Positions 45,173 through 57,807 of a stretch of DNA of 64,000 bases are shown in pieces (within the stretch, counting starts at the first letter, position 1; every line of letters starts with the position of its first letter). The stretch covers positions 1 to 64,000 of the forward strand of contig JAIQDT010007610.1 in NCBI GenBank assembly GCA_021521415.1, read 5' to 3'. The notes below the pieces were generated by a model. It was not told the origin of the DNA. It was given only the letters and a program-made list of their open reading frames with translations, and searched no databases. Source of the DNA: Bidens hawaiensis. Lineage: Eukaryota > Streptophyta > Magnoliopsida > Asterales > Asteraceae. Both the position numbers and the translations under genes were made by a program.

Positions 45173-48100
45173 TCAACATGGGAAAAGCAAGAACAAACTA
45201 TCTTCGACTCGAACCTTCCGATCGACGAACTTTATGTTGTTTAATTTGCTTTGACACCAAATCAACTGATCTCTACTCAATCTTGGCAAGTTCAAAACTC
45301 TCGAAACTAACCTTAGTTCGACTTGTGACACGAACATGTGTTGGTCCAATATGGTTTCTTGTTGTTTTTGAAACTTCTTGACTATGCAGTTTCCGGTTCG
45401 TAGCAAGTCTTTTAGCTTCCTCTCTTTCTGTGAAATTAACCAAGAAAAGTTTTAGAATGTACAGATGTTGTTGCTAGGGGTGTGCGTGGTGCAGTTCGGT
45501 GCAATTTTGGACTAAAACCAAACCGAAAACCAAAACTTCGGTTTTTGGATATTTTTTAACCGTTGCGTTTCGGTTTTTGCCATTTGAGCTTGAGAATTTT
45601 AGACTGAAAAATAAAAGTTGGCCGAAAATAATGAAATTAGGTAAAAATAATTTTGTTAATTGTTAACTAAAAGACTATTATACAATTGACAATAAAATAT
45701 TTGAGTTACATATTTATTTAATTCTTATAAATTACTTAAATAAAAAACAAAAAATAAATAAAAATTTAGGAATTCGGTTCAGTTCGGTTATTTCGGTTTT
45801 TATTACATGCAAAACCAAAACCAAACCGTCAGTTCGGTTTTTACAAAAACATAAAACCAAACCGTCGGTTTTTGTTTCGGTTCGGTTTTTGTTTTGGTTT
45901 CGGTTCGGTTTCGGTTTTTCGGTTTTTGCCATTTGAGCTTGAGAATTTTTGGCCCAAAAAAATTGAAATTAGGTAAAAAATAATTTTGTTAATTGATAAC
46001 TACTAGACTATTATACATTTGACAAAAAAATGTTTTGAGTTACATATTTATTTAATTCTTATATATTACTTAAATAAAAAACAAAAAATAATAATAAAAA
46101 ATATATTTGAGTTACATATTTATTTAATTCTTATAAATTACTTAAATAAAAAACAAAACAAAAATAATAAAAAAAATATTTGAGTTGCATATTTATTAAT
46201 TTCTTATAAATTACTTAAATAAAAAACAACAAATAAATAAAAATTTAGGAATTCGGTTCGGTTCAGTTTTTCGGTTTTTTATTACATGCTAAACCAAAAC
46301 CAAACCATTAGTTCGGTTTTTACAAAAAACATAAAACCAAACCTTCGTTTTTGTTTCGGTTTGGAATTTCCGATTTTTTCGGTTTCTTGCACACCCATAG
46401 TTGTCGCATAGAGTACAAGCAAGTTAAAAGTATAACCTTTTGGTAAACTGTTTTGATGTCCATAAAAAGGTTATAGTCTGCAGGGTCTTGGAGATATGCT
46501 TTACTGCCTTGAAGGATTATGGTTAAGAATAAATTTGTAGTGTCTCTATCGGTGTGAAGAAATTCCCAAAATACCCCCATGGATTCTTTGATCATTTTCA
46601 CCATTGTTGATATTGAAACTGCTTCCTCCTGTTCTTCCTTCATTGCCTTCTTTTGTTTCAAATTGTCGTCTGCAATAAAAATCAAGAAACAAACTTTTTT
46701 CAAGAAACATTTTTTTAAATCAAGAAACAAACTTTTTCAAAAGAATCAAGAAACAAACATTTTTTTTCAAAAAGTCAACTTTTGACTTATAGGAGTTAAA
46801 TTAACTATGTTCATTTTCTAATTTGATATCACTTGTGTATTACGTTCGACAAAAGGTGCAAATTTCGGCCCGTTTAGAAACGAACGAGTCGATCCAAGAT
46901 CATGTTTATTTTTAAAATAACATGACAAACAGGTACAATTTAATTTTAAAAAAAAGGTTGAAAGTCATAAAAAGTGTATTTTTAATAGATAAGACCTCAT
47001 AAATCATTTATTCAAACCGAGAGTAAAGCATAGCCATATAGAAGTTATCAGTAAAAACGACGCATTTTCACGATTTTTCCGTAAAATTCCATCCTTTAGA
47101 AATATGTCTTATTCAAATATAGATGTGTTTACCTCCAACAGAACGGTCAAGTTTTGTTGAGGTAGCATTTTTCGTATTTTTTGTGGCGGTTTCATTCTTA
47201 ACTTTCACTATCTTGGTAGTTTGACATCTATTTTTATCATTTTATGTTATTAATACAATCATCATCATGATCATTTTAACTATTATTATATAAAACCTCC
47301 TAAATCATTGTAGTCACATCAAAAAATATACACATAATCGCATACGACAATGACAAACGAATAAACTACAGAACACTTCTAAAACATTAGACAAAAAATG
47401 TTTCATGTATAACTTAAAATATATAATATGTTCAACTTTAAAAAATACCTTTAATAGCGGGAACTTGAAGAAGACCACGAAGCGCACACCGTTGCTTTGT
47501 GTAATTCTGAACCCGAGGCCCTTGAAACAGTTCATCTTCAGTGAACCTTCTAAGCAGAACATGAAACTGTTGAAACTCGATGGCGATTTGGTTATACGAT
47601 CGGTATCCTTGCGGATCATAAAGTTGTAATTCTTTTGTTTTTTTGTACTGCCAATACAACATCTCCCATGAAAGACAAGCGTGTCCAACGTATACGATCT
47701 CTAAATCTTTATGTAATTCGGTGATGGATTTTAATGTGGGGTCCGCGTAAATTCGTCTTAATTTGCAAGGCCATAAACTTGGTAAAAGAATAGATTTAAT
47801 CGCGGAAAGTGACGCGTTTTCACCTGTGTTTGTCTGCTCTGGATGCTTCATCCTCAGAAAATCTAGAGAAATTATATAAATTAATTATTTTTTTCATTTA
47901 ATATAAGCTTATAATACAGAAGTTAAATTTCCTGTTAACATTTTTAGAATGCCGATTTTACCCCTGTGTTACAAGTCATGTCCTTTAGTTGTAGGGATAA
48001 AATTGTCATTTTAAAAAATAACAGAAAGTCTAACCTATGTTAGTGGAAATGGCGTAAGAAGTTATATTTTCTGATAACTTTTTTAGAATGACGATTTTAC

Positions 48101-51100
48101 CCCTGCGTTACACACTTTGTCCTTCTTTGTCCTTCATTTGTAGGGGTAAAATAGTCATTCCAGAAAAGTTAACAGAAGTCTGATTTATTTTAGCGGAAAG
48201 GACATATGAAGTGAGATTCTCAGTTAAAACATTTGTAAAATGACGATTTTACCCTTACGTTACAAGTGAAGAAGTTATATTTTCTGATAATTTTTTAAGA
48301 ATGACGATTTTACTCCTGCATTACACACTTTGTCCATCACTTGTAAGGGTAAAATAGTCATTTCAGAAAAAAAGTTAACAGAGATCTTTTTTTAGCAGAA
48401 AGGACATATGAAGTTAGATTTCCAGCTAAAACATTTGCAAAATGACGATTTTACCCTTAGGTTACATACTCCGTCCTTTAGTTGTAGGGGTAAAATTGTC
48501 ATTTATTTTAAAATTTGACAGAAAATCTAGCTTCTATTAAAGGGCATTCATTGTAAATTGTAATTGTAATTATTGAAGTTATAGGACACAACCTACAAGC
48601 TAACCTATATTATAGTTGAACAACACAAAGTGTAATTTACTACTATATAAAAAATTTAAAAGTGTAAAGCAAGAACCATGTTATATGATTATTGATTACA
48701 AGGGGCATACCCCTTGAGCTCTTCATTTAGATGTGATAGTGACATCATGTACTTAGGACAATTATTAATATGCAAGTTGATAGTATCAAACATCAAACAA
48801 AACCTACTTTTTAAGCATTTTTCATTAAACAAATCTTTAAAAAAAATATTCTATTTTAAAATTAACAGTCTTTTTCTTATCCTCGTCGCCGTATGAAGAC
48901 AGATATCATCATCTCCATAACAATATATACACGTGTCGGCTTACATACTTGTTGTTTAACTTCTCTTGAAAAAGCCATCAAAAACAAATACTAAAAATAG
49001 AAAAATATGCAAGGGATGGTAATATGGTATAACCATAAAATCTAAAAAAAAATTATCAATTCTATTTCAAGATAAAAATTGGATCTTGAAATAGTTTGCA
49101 TAATTCTTGTGATTTTACTTTTAGACTCATATATTCAATAACCTTTAAAAAAATATTTTATTTTATTTTAAAACTAACAGTCTTTTTCTTATCTCCGTCG
49201 CCGTATGAAGACAGATATCATCGTCTCCATAACAACATCTACACATGTCGGCTTACATACTTGTTGGTTAACTTCTCTTGAAAAGCCATTAAAAACAAAT
49301 ACTAAAAATAGAAAAATATGCAAGGGATGGTATAACCATAAAAACAAAAAAAAATGTTTTATCAAGATAAAAATTGGATCTTGAAATAGTTTACAAAATT
49401 CTTGGGATTTGACTTTTAGACTCATACATTCAATATAAGTAATGAATGGTTATTTGTAAAGTGGAGAATATATGAAAAGCAGACTTTGATTGCAAATGAC
49501 ATTTAGATGATTATTCACCATACGCGAGTCTAGGGGCGCATACGAATAATATTCATGAAAGAATTTGTATCATGCAATTTGCAGAGAATAAGTATCTTGG
49601 TACCAAATATTAAAGGTCATAAAAAATTTGGTGACCAACTCATAAAAACAATTTTTACAAATAGAAACACTAAAGTTAGATGTTAGGTCAACTTTTTATG
49701 TTAAAAAAGTCAACTTTTCGAACGAAAACCTTTTTCACACTAAGAATCATAACTATTAAATTAGGGGTGTGCGTGGTGCGGTTCGGTGCGGTTTTTGATT
49801 GAAACCAAACCGAAAACCAAAATTCAGTTTTCGGAGTATTTGAAACCGTTCGGTTTCGGTTTCAGTTCTTCGATTTTCATTTTGGTTTTGGTTCGGTTTT
49901 GGTTTTTTTGGTTTTTGCCATTTGATCTTGAAAATTTTAGGTCAAAAATAAGTTTTCAAAAAATAATTAATTTAAGTATATATAATTTTGTTAATTGTAA
50001 AATAATAGACTATTAAACATTTTACCAAAAATTATTAGAGTTACATGTTTATTAAATTCTTATAAATTACTTAATATAAAATATAAAAAACAAAAATTTA
50101 GAAATTCGGTTCGCTTCGGGTTTTTTCAGTTTTTACAAAAACATAAAAGCAGACCGTCGGTTTTTGTTTCGGCTCGGTTTTTTCGGTTTGGATTTTTTCG
50201 GTTTCTTGCACACCCCTATGAAATTAGAAAATAATATAGGGTTAGAGAACTTACTAATGGCCTGCAAAGTTTGGTAATTTAAGACGTCTAATTTCCGCAT
50301 TCTCTCGTTATAGCTTTTGTAAAACTTCTGGATTTCCGCCATTTGATCTCTATGCTCTAACTTCTCGTTAACTTGTAACGGTTTATAATCTTCTTCCACT
50401 CGGGGCGTCTCGCATTCTTCGAGAATGGTGGGAAGACCTCCGGTTCTCGAGTTCCTTAACTCCATTTTCATTTGACCGATTAATTCTTGATGTTCTAACA
50501 ACACGTCCGCATCATCTTCTTCGTCCGAATCAAATTCCCATATTCTTGAGCTTTCGAAACAAGAATCTGATTCATCCTTATCGTTACTATCAAGATTTTT
50601 TAATTCTTTTTCGAGATTGGGTTCGAGTTCAATGTAATCACCGTCAACCTCTTCTTCAAAAGACGAAACCAAATTTTCTGACTCAGGTTCGTTAACGGAA
50701 TCAGCGTCTTGAAGACAAATCGAGTAAAACCCGTCACTCGATTCGTCTGATTCGGTTTGATAATCGAGAATATCGTATTCGTTTCTCATAATAAACTCTC
50801 CGAGCCAATTATTCGGTCCCGGTCCCGGTTCCGGCTTCAAAACGACATTTTCACCGAAACTCGACTCGGGTTTCTCGTGTAAATCTCGAACTTCGTCACA
50901 ACCGACTGAATCAACTTCATCTGTATAGGAAACATTAACCTGTTGACCAGTTTGACCCGAAAATGCTTCTTTTTCGGTAAAAATATTATCTTTTTCATCA
51001 AGATTCAAACTTTCTTTAAAAATCAAATCTTTATCAACTTCATCTGTACCGGAAACATTAACCCGTTGACCAATTTGACCCGAAAACGCTTCGTTTTCTG

Positions 51101-51925
51101 TAAAAATATTATCTTTTTCATCAAGATTTAAACTTTCTTTAAAAATCAAATCTTTATCAACTTCAACCTGTTTTATTATACCCTTTTCTTTAATAATATT
51201 AATATCATCTTCAACAAACATTTCTTGAACCGTAAAGCTTCCGAATTCTGGTTCCGCAACGAACCCGCCAAAATCTTGAACAGACATAAACTGGTACTTA
51301 CTTGTACTCATCTTAGTTTCCAAATTAACTTCATGGGTACCTTTATTTTTAACCAAATCGTGTTCTTGCAGCTGAAACTGAAACCGGAACCCGAAATTAA
51401 ACTCCGATTTCTCCGGTTTCTCATCTTCATCGAACCCGCTTAAGTTCGGGACTATACTGTCTTCTTCCTCGTTGAACCCCACAATTGGACTCAAATTCTT
51501 CTCACGTGTATCGTCAATTCGTGATCTGTAAACAAAAAATAACATAATTAATATCAAATTAATCAAAATTCCCAAATTTGAGACTTACCCTGCCAGGTGT
51601 TCGACGAAATGCCAGAACGAGTTCAAAGCAAAATCACGTAATAAAACCCATATAAAATTGCAGACTTTGATCATGGTTTTCTGAACCAAATCACTTGGAA
51701 ACGATTCATATACGAATCTGCAAAACAAAACAACGAAATTAGCAACAAAAAGTTTAAAATTTTTGAAATTTAAACATACCCTGCCAGGTGTTCGACGAAA
51801 TGCCTGAACGAACTCAAAACAAAATCTCGCAACAAAACCCATATAAAGGTGCAAACTTTGATCAGGGTTTGCTGAACCAAGTCAGCTGGGAACGATTTGT
51901 GGGTGGGATTGAAGTGGGTTGTCAT
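45173..51925 (-). CDS. DUF1666-family protein, 815 aa, six exons
   Basis: Exons 51925-51780, 51717-51589, 51525-50255, 47862-47449, 46669-46437 and 45427-45173 total 2448 bases, exactly 816 codons, all with GT-AG ends and matching phases. Exons 1-2 encode two versions of a hydrophobic helix (LIKVCTFIWVLLRDFVL and MIKVCNFIWVLLRDFAL), a likely membrane anchor. Exon 3 is acidic and disordered, with a 41-residue tandem repeat and the RMRKLDVLNYQT motif. Exons 4-6 carry the conserved DUF1666 core: YVGHACLSWEMLYWQY, FTEDELFQGPRVQNY, LLRTGNCIVKKFQK, RLSRDQLIWCQSKL and the C-terminal LFLLFPC. These match Arabidopsis DUF1666 proteins (At1g73850 / At1g69610 type) as I recall them; function unknown. The introns are large and packed with repeats, yet the coding sequence is clean. 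Confidence 0.9.
45474..46396. mobile_element. hAT-like MITE in DUF1666 intron 5, internally amplified
   Basis: Bounded by TAGGGGTGTGC and GCACACCCATA, with GTTGTTGC / GTTGTCGC flanks (8-bp duplication, one difference). The interior repeats a ~300-bp 'ggttcggtttttacaaaaac' / 'ttatttaattcttataaatt' block about three times. ORFs across it (e.g. 45732-45932 minus, Lys/Asn/Thr-rich) are artefacts of the repeat. Confidence 0.75.
47935..48535. repeat. Hairpin-bearing minisatellite in DUF1666 intron 3, about five units
   Basis: Units contain 'atgacgattttacccct' and, 30-50 bases later, 'aggggtaaaatagtcat', which are inverse of each other with one mismatch. Starts near 47948, 48089, 48239, 48300 and 48441. 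Some units have lost one arm. Confidence 0.75.
48835..49435. repeat. ~300-bp tandem duplication in DUF1666 intron 3
   Basis: The blocks 48840-49140 and 49145-49435 share 'cgccgtatgaagacagatat', 'tgtcggcttacatacttgtt' and 'tatgcaagggatgg'. Short ORFs occur in both but are not equivalent in frame. Confidence 0.8.
49763..50217. mobile_element. hAT-like MITE in DUF1666 intron 3
   Basis: AGGGGTGTGC and GCACACCCCT ends, flanked by ATTAAATT and ATGAAATT (8-bp duplication, one difference). Same family as the element at 45474-46396 but with a single copy of the interior. Confidence 0.8.
50920..51170 (-). repeat. 123-bp coding repeat in DUF1666 exon 3
   Basis: Two in-frame units of 41 residues (EVDKDLIFKESLNLDEKDNI...) lie side by side, with the DNA period 123 bases and few differences, so the duplication is recent. 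Confidence 0.85.
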
Positions 51926-52215
51926 GATATTGGTATTTAGATGATGATTTTTGTCATTCTTGAAGTGAAGATAAGTGATGAATTAGTAATTGAGAAGAAG
52001 AGATGTGTTGCGTGCACCCTTGGTGGCGAGGATTGTGGGGTGATAAAGATTTCCATATGATGATGTTTTGGAAGAAAGGTACTTGGATGGGAAAGAATTT
52101 ATTGGAAAGATTCTAAATTTAATGGATTATTATATTTTATTAATATTTTAAACTTTGAATATTTCGTGTTTGAAGCATGATTAATGACACTTTTTTATAA
52201 CCGGCGACGAATTCG
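51926..52215. promoter_or_regulatory. Upstream region of the DUF1666 gene
   Basis: The 290 bases before the minus-strand ATG should hold the promoter and leader. I see no convincing TATA box. A block near 52114-52200 is a relative of the repeats at 53008-53450. Confidence 0.35.
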
Positions 52216-52219
52216 TTAA

Positions 52220-52666
52220 GGGCGCGTTCGCTTAACGGACTTTTTTTAAAGGATTTGGAATTGGAATAGGAATGGAATGTTTGAGAATCCATGTCATGTG
52301 TTTGGTTGGTTAATATGTATTGGAATTGGAATCTTCTTCATTCTTGGGTTTTTTTTTTTAGAATGAAGGCAAAGGCGGAAACGTTTTAGTATTTTACATT
52401 TTTCGTTTTTGATTTATATTTTGAGTTATGCTTTTTTTATTAATTTTTTGAATTTATTTTGAAGGGGTTTTTATTGTTAATAAGAAAATCCTTAACAATC
52501 CTTTCAAATAGGTGAGATTTTAAAGTCCCATGAAATGTGGGATTTGATGGGATTTAGTTTCCATCTCATTCTTTCATTTAATGAAACGAACATATCAATT
52601 CATGGGATTTAAAATCTCATTCCTTAGAATTTCTTACAAATCCTTGAAACAAACAAGCCCTAAATG
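52220..52666. mobile_element. PIF/Harbinger-like MITE, ~445 bp
   Basis: GGGCGCGTTCG... and ...CAAACAAGCCC ends with TAA on both sides. The sub-terminal 'aaggatttggaattgg' and 'cattccttagaatttcttac' are also inverted. Non-coding. Confidence 0.6.
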
Positions 52667-52959
52667 TGTTATTGGCCGAAATTCATTATATTGTGATGTA
52701 TTTGTCTTTTGATTAGAGAAAACCCTCATTTAAGGCCAACACCCGTGAACAGGCACCTGAATGTATGGCAGTGCGGTGAGATAAAACTCGTTCAATTCAA
52801 AGAACATCGTCTGCTCGTCTAGTCTCACATTATCATCTGTTGTTGCTGCAGCTAATGATAAAGGTAGGAACCGAATCTGAATCACATATAATACTAAGTA
52901 TCTCTCTTATCACTTCACCATTAGTTCATTAAAGACTAATGACACACTTGATTTTTGCT

Positions 52960-53162
52960 TTTGCAACAAAGACAAGACTCATTTATAAAAAAGGTAAGAT
53001 TGTTTTAGATTTAAATTCAATAGATTATATTTTATTATTATTTTAAACTATGAATATTTGGGGTTTGAAGCATGATTAATGACACTTTTAATTTTTGGTT
53101 TTGTTAGACAAATTCATTTAATAAAAAGTGAGATTGTTAAGATTTTAAATTAAATACATTGC

Positions 53163-53202
<40 letters not shown>

Positions 53203-53455
53203 AAACTATGAATATTTCATGGTTGAAGCATGAGTAATGACACTTTTAATTTTTGTTTTTGTTACCAAAGACAAATTCATTTTGAAAAAAAAAGAGAGAT
53301 TGTTTTAAGATTTTAAATTTAATAGATTATATTTTATTATTATTCGGAACTATGAATATTTGGTGTTTGAAGCATGATTAGTGACACTTTTAATTTTTGT
53401 TTTTATTGACAAAGACAATGTTGTCTTAAAAAAAGAGTGAGATTGTTTTAGGCAA
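52960..53455. repeat. ~150-bp tandem repeat, three units
   Basis: Each unit includes 'aactatgaatattt', 'ttgaagcatgattaatgaca' (or variant) and 'cttttaatttttg'. Between them an (ATA)n/(TAT)n run at 53168-53203 is a perfect inverted repeat. Confidence 0.75.
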
Positions 53456-53499
53456 CATATATGAAAGTATGAATTTGGGTTGAAAGCATAAATAGCAAA

Positions 53500-53692
53500 G
53501 TTCAATACGCACCGAAAAAACGAGGGATCTTGGAAAAGAATAAATAGTAAGTGTTCTTTATGCGATGATGAACTCGGGTCGATGAAACATGTCTTACTAT
53601 CTAGTTATGTGGCGTCGGTCATATGACAATTTGTGAGTAATTGGTGTGGATTAATACCATTGATTTATGCATTTGAGGTAAGAGACTTATTA
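53500..53692 (+). pseudogene. LINE fragment with zf-RVT motif
   Basis: KCSLCDDELGSMKHVLLS and QFVSNWCGL match the zinc-finger segment after the reverse transcriptase of plant LINEs (C-x2-C...H...). An in-frame TGA stands where a Trp is expected. Only ~60 codons remain. Confidence 0.65.
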
Positions 53693-55177
53693 TAAACAAA
53701 TAGTATATACTTTAGATTATTAAAAAGCATAACCTAGTTTTGAAGCGGCTATGTTCCAATCCAAAAGTCTACTCAAAACTTAAAACATAAGTTAATAGGG
53801 GTCTTTCAAAAATTTACATCCAACTTAGCTAACTCACCCGAGTTGTTTTCATGGGCCTGGGTTTTAATTTAAAGGCTAGTTAATAGAGGGGTCTGTCAAA
53901 AATTAAATTAAAATAAAAAAAATAAAAAAGCAAGAGCAAAACTAGTGATTAAAAAAAGAAAGGGAACTCGAGCTAGAGTTTCAACTCCACCTACTTTTAT
54001 CAACAATTCCATGATTATATTTGGTAAAAGAACTTTTAGGAATCTTAAGTTTTATATTTTTAAAGAACAAGGTTCTAGAAGGAAAAAATAAACACTGTTT
54101 GATGTGTAGCTTTTCGAAACTCTTAAAAGCTTTAAAATACTAATATAATTAACATTTTCTTTTTGAAAACTCTAGCTTCTATATAAAAATACCATTTTGT
54201 AAATTGTGCAAATAGAACAGGGTTTATTAGGGTAGGCTCTTACTATATTTAATTAGCATTGCAACAAGGACTGGAATCATTGCCCCTTAAGCTATCACTA
54301 AGGATCACTTGATATGATATTAAAGTGTTGCTATGGGTGTCACACATATAGTAGCGGTTCCACCTCTCACACTACGTGTTGTCGAGTGGCTTTGACGCCC
54401 TTCACGTCATCATCACTTAGAAAAACATTGCTTCGAAGTCTTTTTTCATAACGTCTCGCTGTATTGTAAAACTACATTTGTGTGTGTGTATGAGTGTGAA
54501 TAAAAGAGAGAGAGAAAAAAGCAGCCATGGCCCACAAACAATCCTCCTTTACCGCCCATTATCCGGACCCCCCCCCCCCTTTTATACCCCACACGGCCAC
54601 ACCATATGGTCTAAGGTGTGTAATTTTCAATTTTTAGTTACTAATTAATCATTGTCACTAAAAGTATAAAAAAACAGATGATTGTTAGTATTGTGTATCC
54701 ATTTAACGATATTATTATGATAATGCATACCTAAATCGAAATACATATTATGATAATGTGTACCTGAATCGAAATACATGTAACTGCAACCATTACATAA
54801 GCTAGTTTAAAAATCAATTGCAACAATAAATGTTTATAAAACTTATTGAATTATAAACTGTTATAATGTTATGGTGATTAATGTGACTATTTGACAATGA
54901 TACATTGTCTCCATTGTTGTTGATATTTGGTTCAACAAGTTTTTTTGGTTCAGCTGTTGTGCACACATTCATGATTCTAGTATTTTCAACTTGTCCATTT
55001 AAAAAAGTATTATTTTATTAAGATGTATTCTTAAGATACCAATTCAAAATGGGGTCCAACTATTAAAATATTAATAGCCGTACGTGTGTGGCTTGTTTAG
55101 TATAAAAGCAAAGAGAACGGGTAGAACTTGGAAGAAGTGATTTAATGAATAAAGGTTTGTCGGTTGAGTCGTTTAAG
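53693..55177. other. Intergenic
   Basis: No gene. A C run at 54568-54579 and AT-rich sequence. Confidence 0.5.
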
Positions 55178-55946
55178 GTGCTGTTTGTTTTTGCAGACAT
55201 AAACTGTCTGCAAGCTGATTTCATCTGTTTTCATGTCTGCAACTGAAGATGTGGTCTGAAGATCTGCAAGCTGAAAATATAAGACTGTTTGTTTTTATAA
55301 GCTGATACTGTCTGCATAACTGTCAAACTTATCTCACAAGATAGAAGTCATTTATTCAAGTTACATAGAAAATATAATAATAAAATTGTGGCGGCGGACG
55401 GTGGGTAGTGGCGATGGATGGTGGTGGTGGTGGACAGTGGGTGGTGGTAATGGACGGTTTTGGTGGGTGGTGGACGGTGGTAGTTGACGGTGATGGCGTC
55501 CGACAGTGGGTGGTGGTGGTGATGAACGGTTGTGGTGGGTGGTGGACGGTGGTGATTGGTGGTGGCTGTGATGGATGGTGGTGGTGGTGGTGGTGGCGGA
55601 CGATGGGTAGTGGTGGTGGATGCTGGTAGTGGCGGCGGACGGTGGGTAGTGGCGGTGGATGGTGGTGGACGGTGGCAGTGGGGGATGGTGGTGGTGGCGT
55701 ACGGTGGGTGGTGGTGGCGGACGGTGGTGGGAGGAGTGGATGAGAGGGTGGCTTCAAAGGGATAAGAGTATGATTTTTTTGCGAAGATGTTTTAAGCAAG
55801 ATTTCTTTGCTTTTCTTTTAAGATGAAAGAAGATAACTTAAGATCTGTTTTAAGAAAAAAAACAAACAGTCTTCAAGGGTAATGTCTGCGCGCGTGCAGA
55901 CATTAGCTCCCTTGAAGATGTTTGAAGAAAAAACAAACACCCCCTA
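55178..55946. mobile_element. Non-autonomous DNA element with internal GGT minisatellite
   Basis: Ends GGTGCTGTTTGTTTTT and AAAAAACAAACACCCCC, with TAA beside both ends (PIF/Harbinger-like). Sub-terminal 'aactgtctgca' / 'tgcagacatta' pieces form hairpins. 55385-55740 is a G-rich array of 'ggtggtggtggacggtgg' type, which makes artefactual Gly/Val/Trp ORFs on plus and His/Pro ORFs on minus. Confidence 0.65.
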
Positions 55947-57807
55947 AATGGACGGTCTAATTTTCTTAGTGTTATATTTTTTATAAATATTATTGACTTA
56001 TTGCATGTGCTACATCTATATTTATGGTTTTTGTAATGCACTACTTTTAATTTTAAATATATATAAGTTTTTAATAGGCCAAATCTTGAGATAGTAATCT
56101 CTCATTTTTAGGATGAAATGAAAATAATCGAGTGAGTCAGTAGACTATATGATCTAAATTAAACCTTAAAAAAATCTCTCACTCTCTATCATGTGTAGAG
56201 TCAGGGGAGTATTAGTTTTATTATATTCTTAATTTTGTTTATCATTATTGACTATAGCTATTAAATACTTTAGTATATTATTTTATAACTTTTTATTATC
56301 ATCTTATTAATCTATTAAATCAACACAATGTTTTCACATGTTCAACTACTAGGGTGTCTACCTAGGCTTCCATGTCATCTTATTTCCATTCTAAGATTGT
56401 CTAAAATTGTGCCATTTGTCATCTTAACCACAAAACCCTATCAAAAAAAAAAAAAATCGGTCCATTTTCCATAATCCACAAACAATCCAGCCACTCATTT
56501 TTCTCTCTAATCTCTATACGAACATACCAAACTTAGCTAAACCTAATACGCCGCTACTATTCTACACTAATTCCGGCCGTCGTATTCCGCCTTCTCCGTT
56601 ATTCACCATGTTATTCTTCAGTTCCATCTTTGGAAAGGTCTACAATCGTTTGGTTTCCGTTCAATTCATGGTTTGTCATACCAGATGCAATAAGGTTTTT
56701 TTCTCGCAATTGATGTTTCTTATAACAGATCGATTCTCCGGTGAACATGATAAAGGTAATTAACAGACGATTTTTTTCACCTTTAGATTCTTAATTATTA
56801 TAATAACATCCGATGAATATAGTCCAGCCAAACGATTAAGTTGTTCATAATTAATTTTTATAACATAACCTTATGTTAAAATAAATTTTACGGTCAATTA
56901 TATATTATTTTCTTTAGTCAACAATCATAATTGAACTCTTCATTGTTTTCCGACCACTTTGTTATTTATATTTTTATTTCGACCAATTTCTGTTTAGATT
57001 TTCATTTTATACCGTATATTCATTTAATTTGCGGGCAATTTCAAAATATTTTATGTAGTCAACTGTCATAATGTATTCTTATTTGGTTTCCGGTGATTTT
57101 CCAATTTATGTTATAATTGTCTATCAATTTCCGTTCACTATTTGATTTATTTTCCTGCAATTTAGTATATAATTAAATTTTAAATTACATATTAAATTAT
57201 AATATTCATGTTCCAAAAATAATTTATTCAATGATTTATTACAATGTAGCTAACTAATTCCAAGATTAGTTTACGTTTTGACTTACTTTTCAACTCATAA
57301 ATTTTGAAAGTTTTGACTAAAATAACCGTATTCAAATAAATAATTTACAAATTGAATGTTCTTTATTTATTTTGATATTATTATTTTTAAAGTTTTTGAC
57401 TAAAATAACCGTATTTGATATTATATTAAGAAACAATAACTTATTTTTGGAGTATTTTATTTAGAATATATGAACGGTATGATTATATTCAAATTCAAAT
57501 TCAAATTTCTTTAAAAAAACATTTATATTTTTAGAAACAATCAGTTATTTTTGGATATTATAATTTAATATAATACGGTTGATTATATTTGATTATATTT
57601 TAATAAACTTTCTATACATAACATGTTTAACAAAATTAAACCTCTCTACATTCTACTATATAATATGTAATCACATATTCATTTTTCATAATCATATTCA
57701 TTTTATCCCATTCGTATTTTCTTTATCATGTAAGCTTCTACACTTTTGATAATTGTTTTTAGTTTTCTGTCACTTTATTTAACTGTTTTATATTTCATTT
57801 TAAGCAT
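55947..57807 (+). promoter_or_regulatory. Probable promoter, leader and leader intron of the RPA-like gene
   Basis: 56500-56640 is pyrimidine-rich, leader-like sequence ('tttttctctctaatctctat', 'gccttctccgttattcacc'). An AT-rich stretch, perhaps an intron, follows to 57807. No other gene seen. Confidence 0.35.

Noticed and set aside
45732..45932. Lys/Asn/Thr-rich minus-strand ORF
   Set aside because: It reads the 'ggttcggttt' repeat of a MITE within an intron.
50943..51443. Plus-strand ORFs in DUF1666 exon 3
   Set aside because: Antisense shadows of the verified minus-strand coding exon.
55356..55799. His/Pro-rich minus-strand ORF and Gly/Trp-rich plus-strand ORFs
   Set aside because: Artefacts of the GGT minisatellite in a MITE; no promoter or conserved start.
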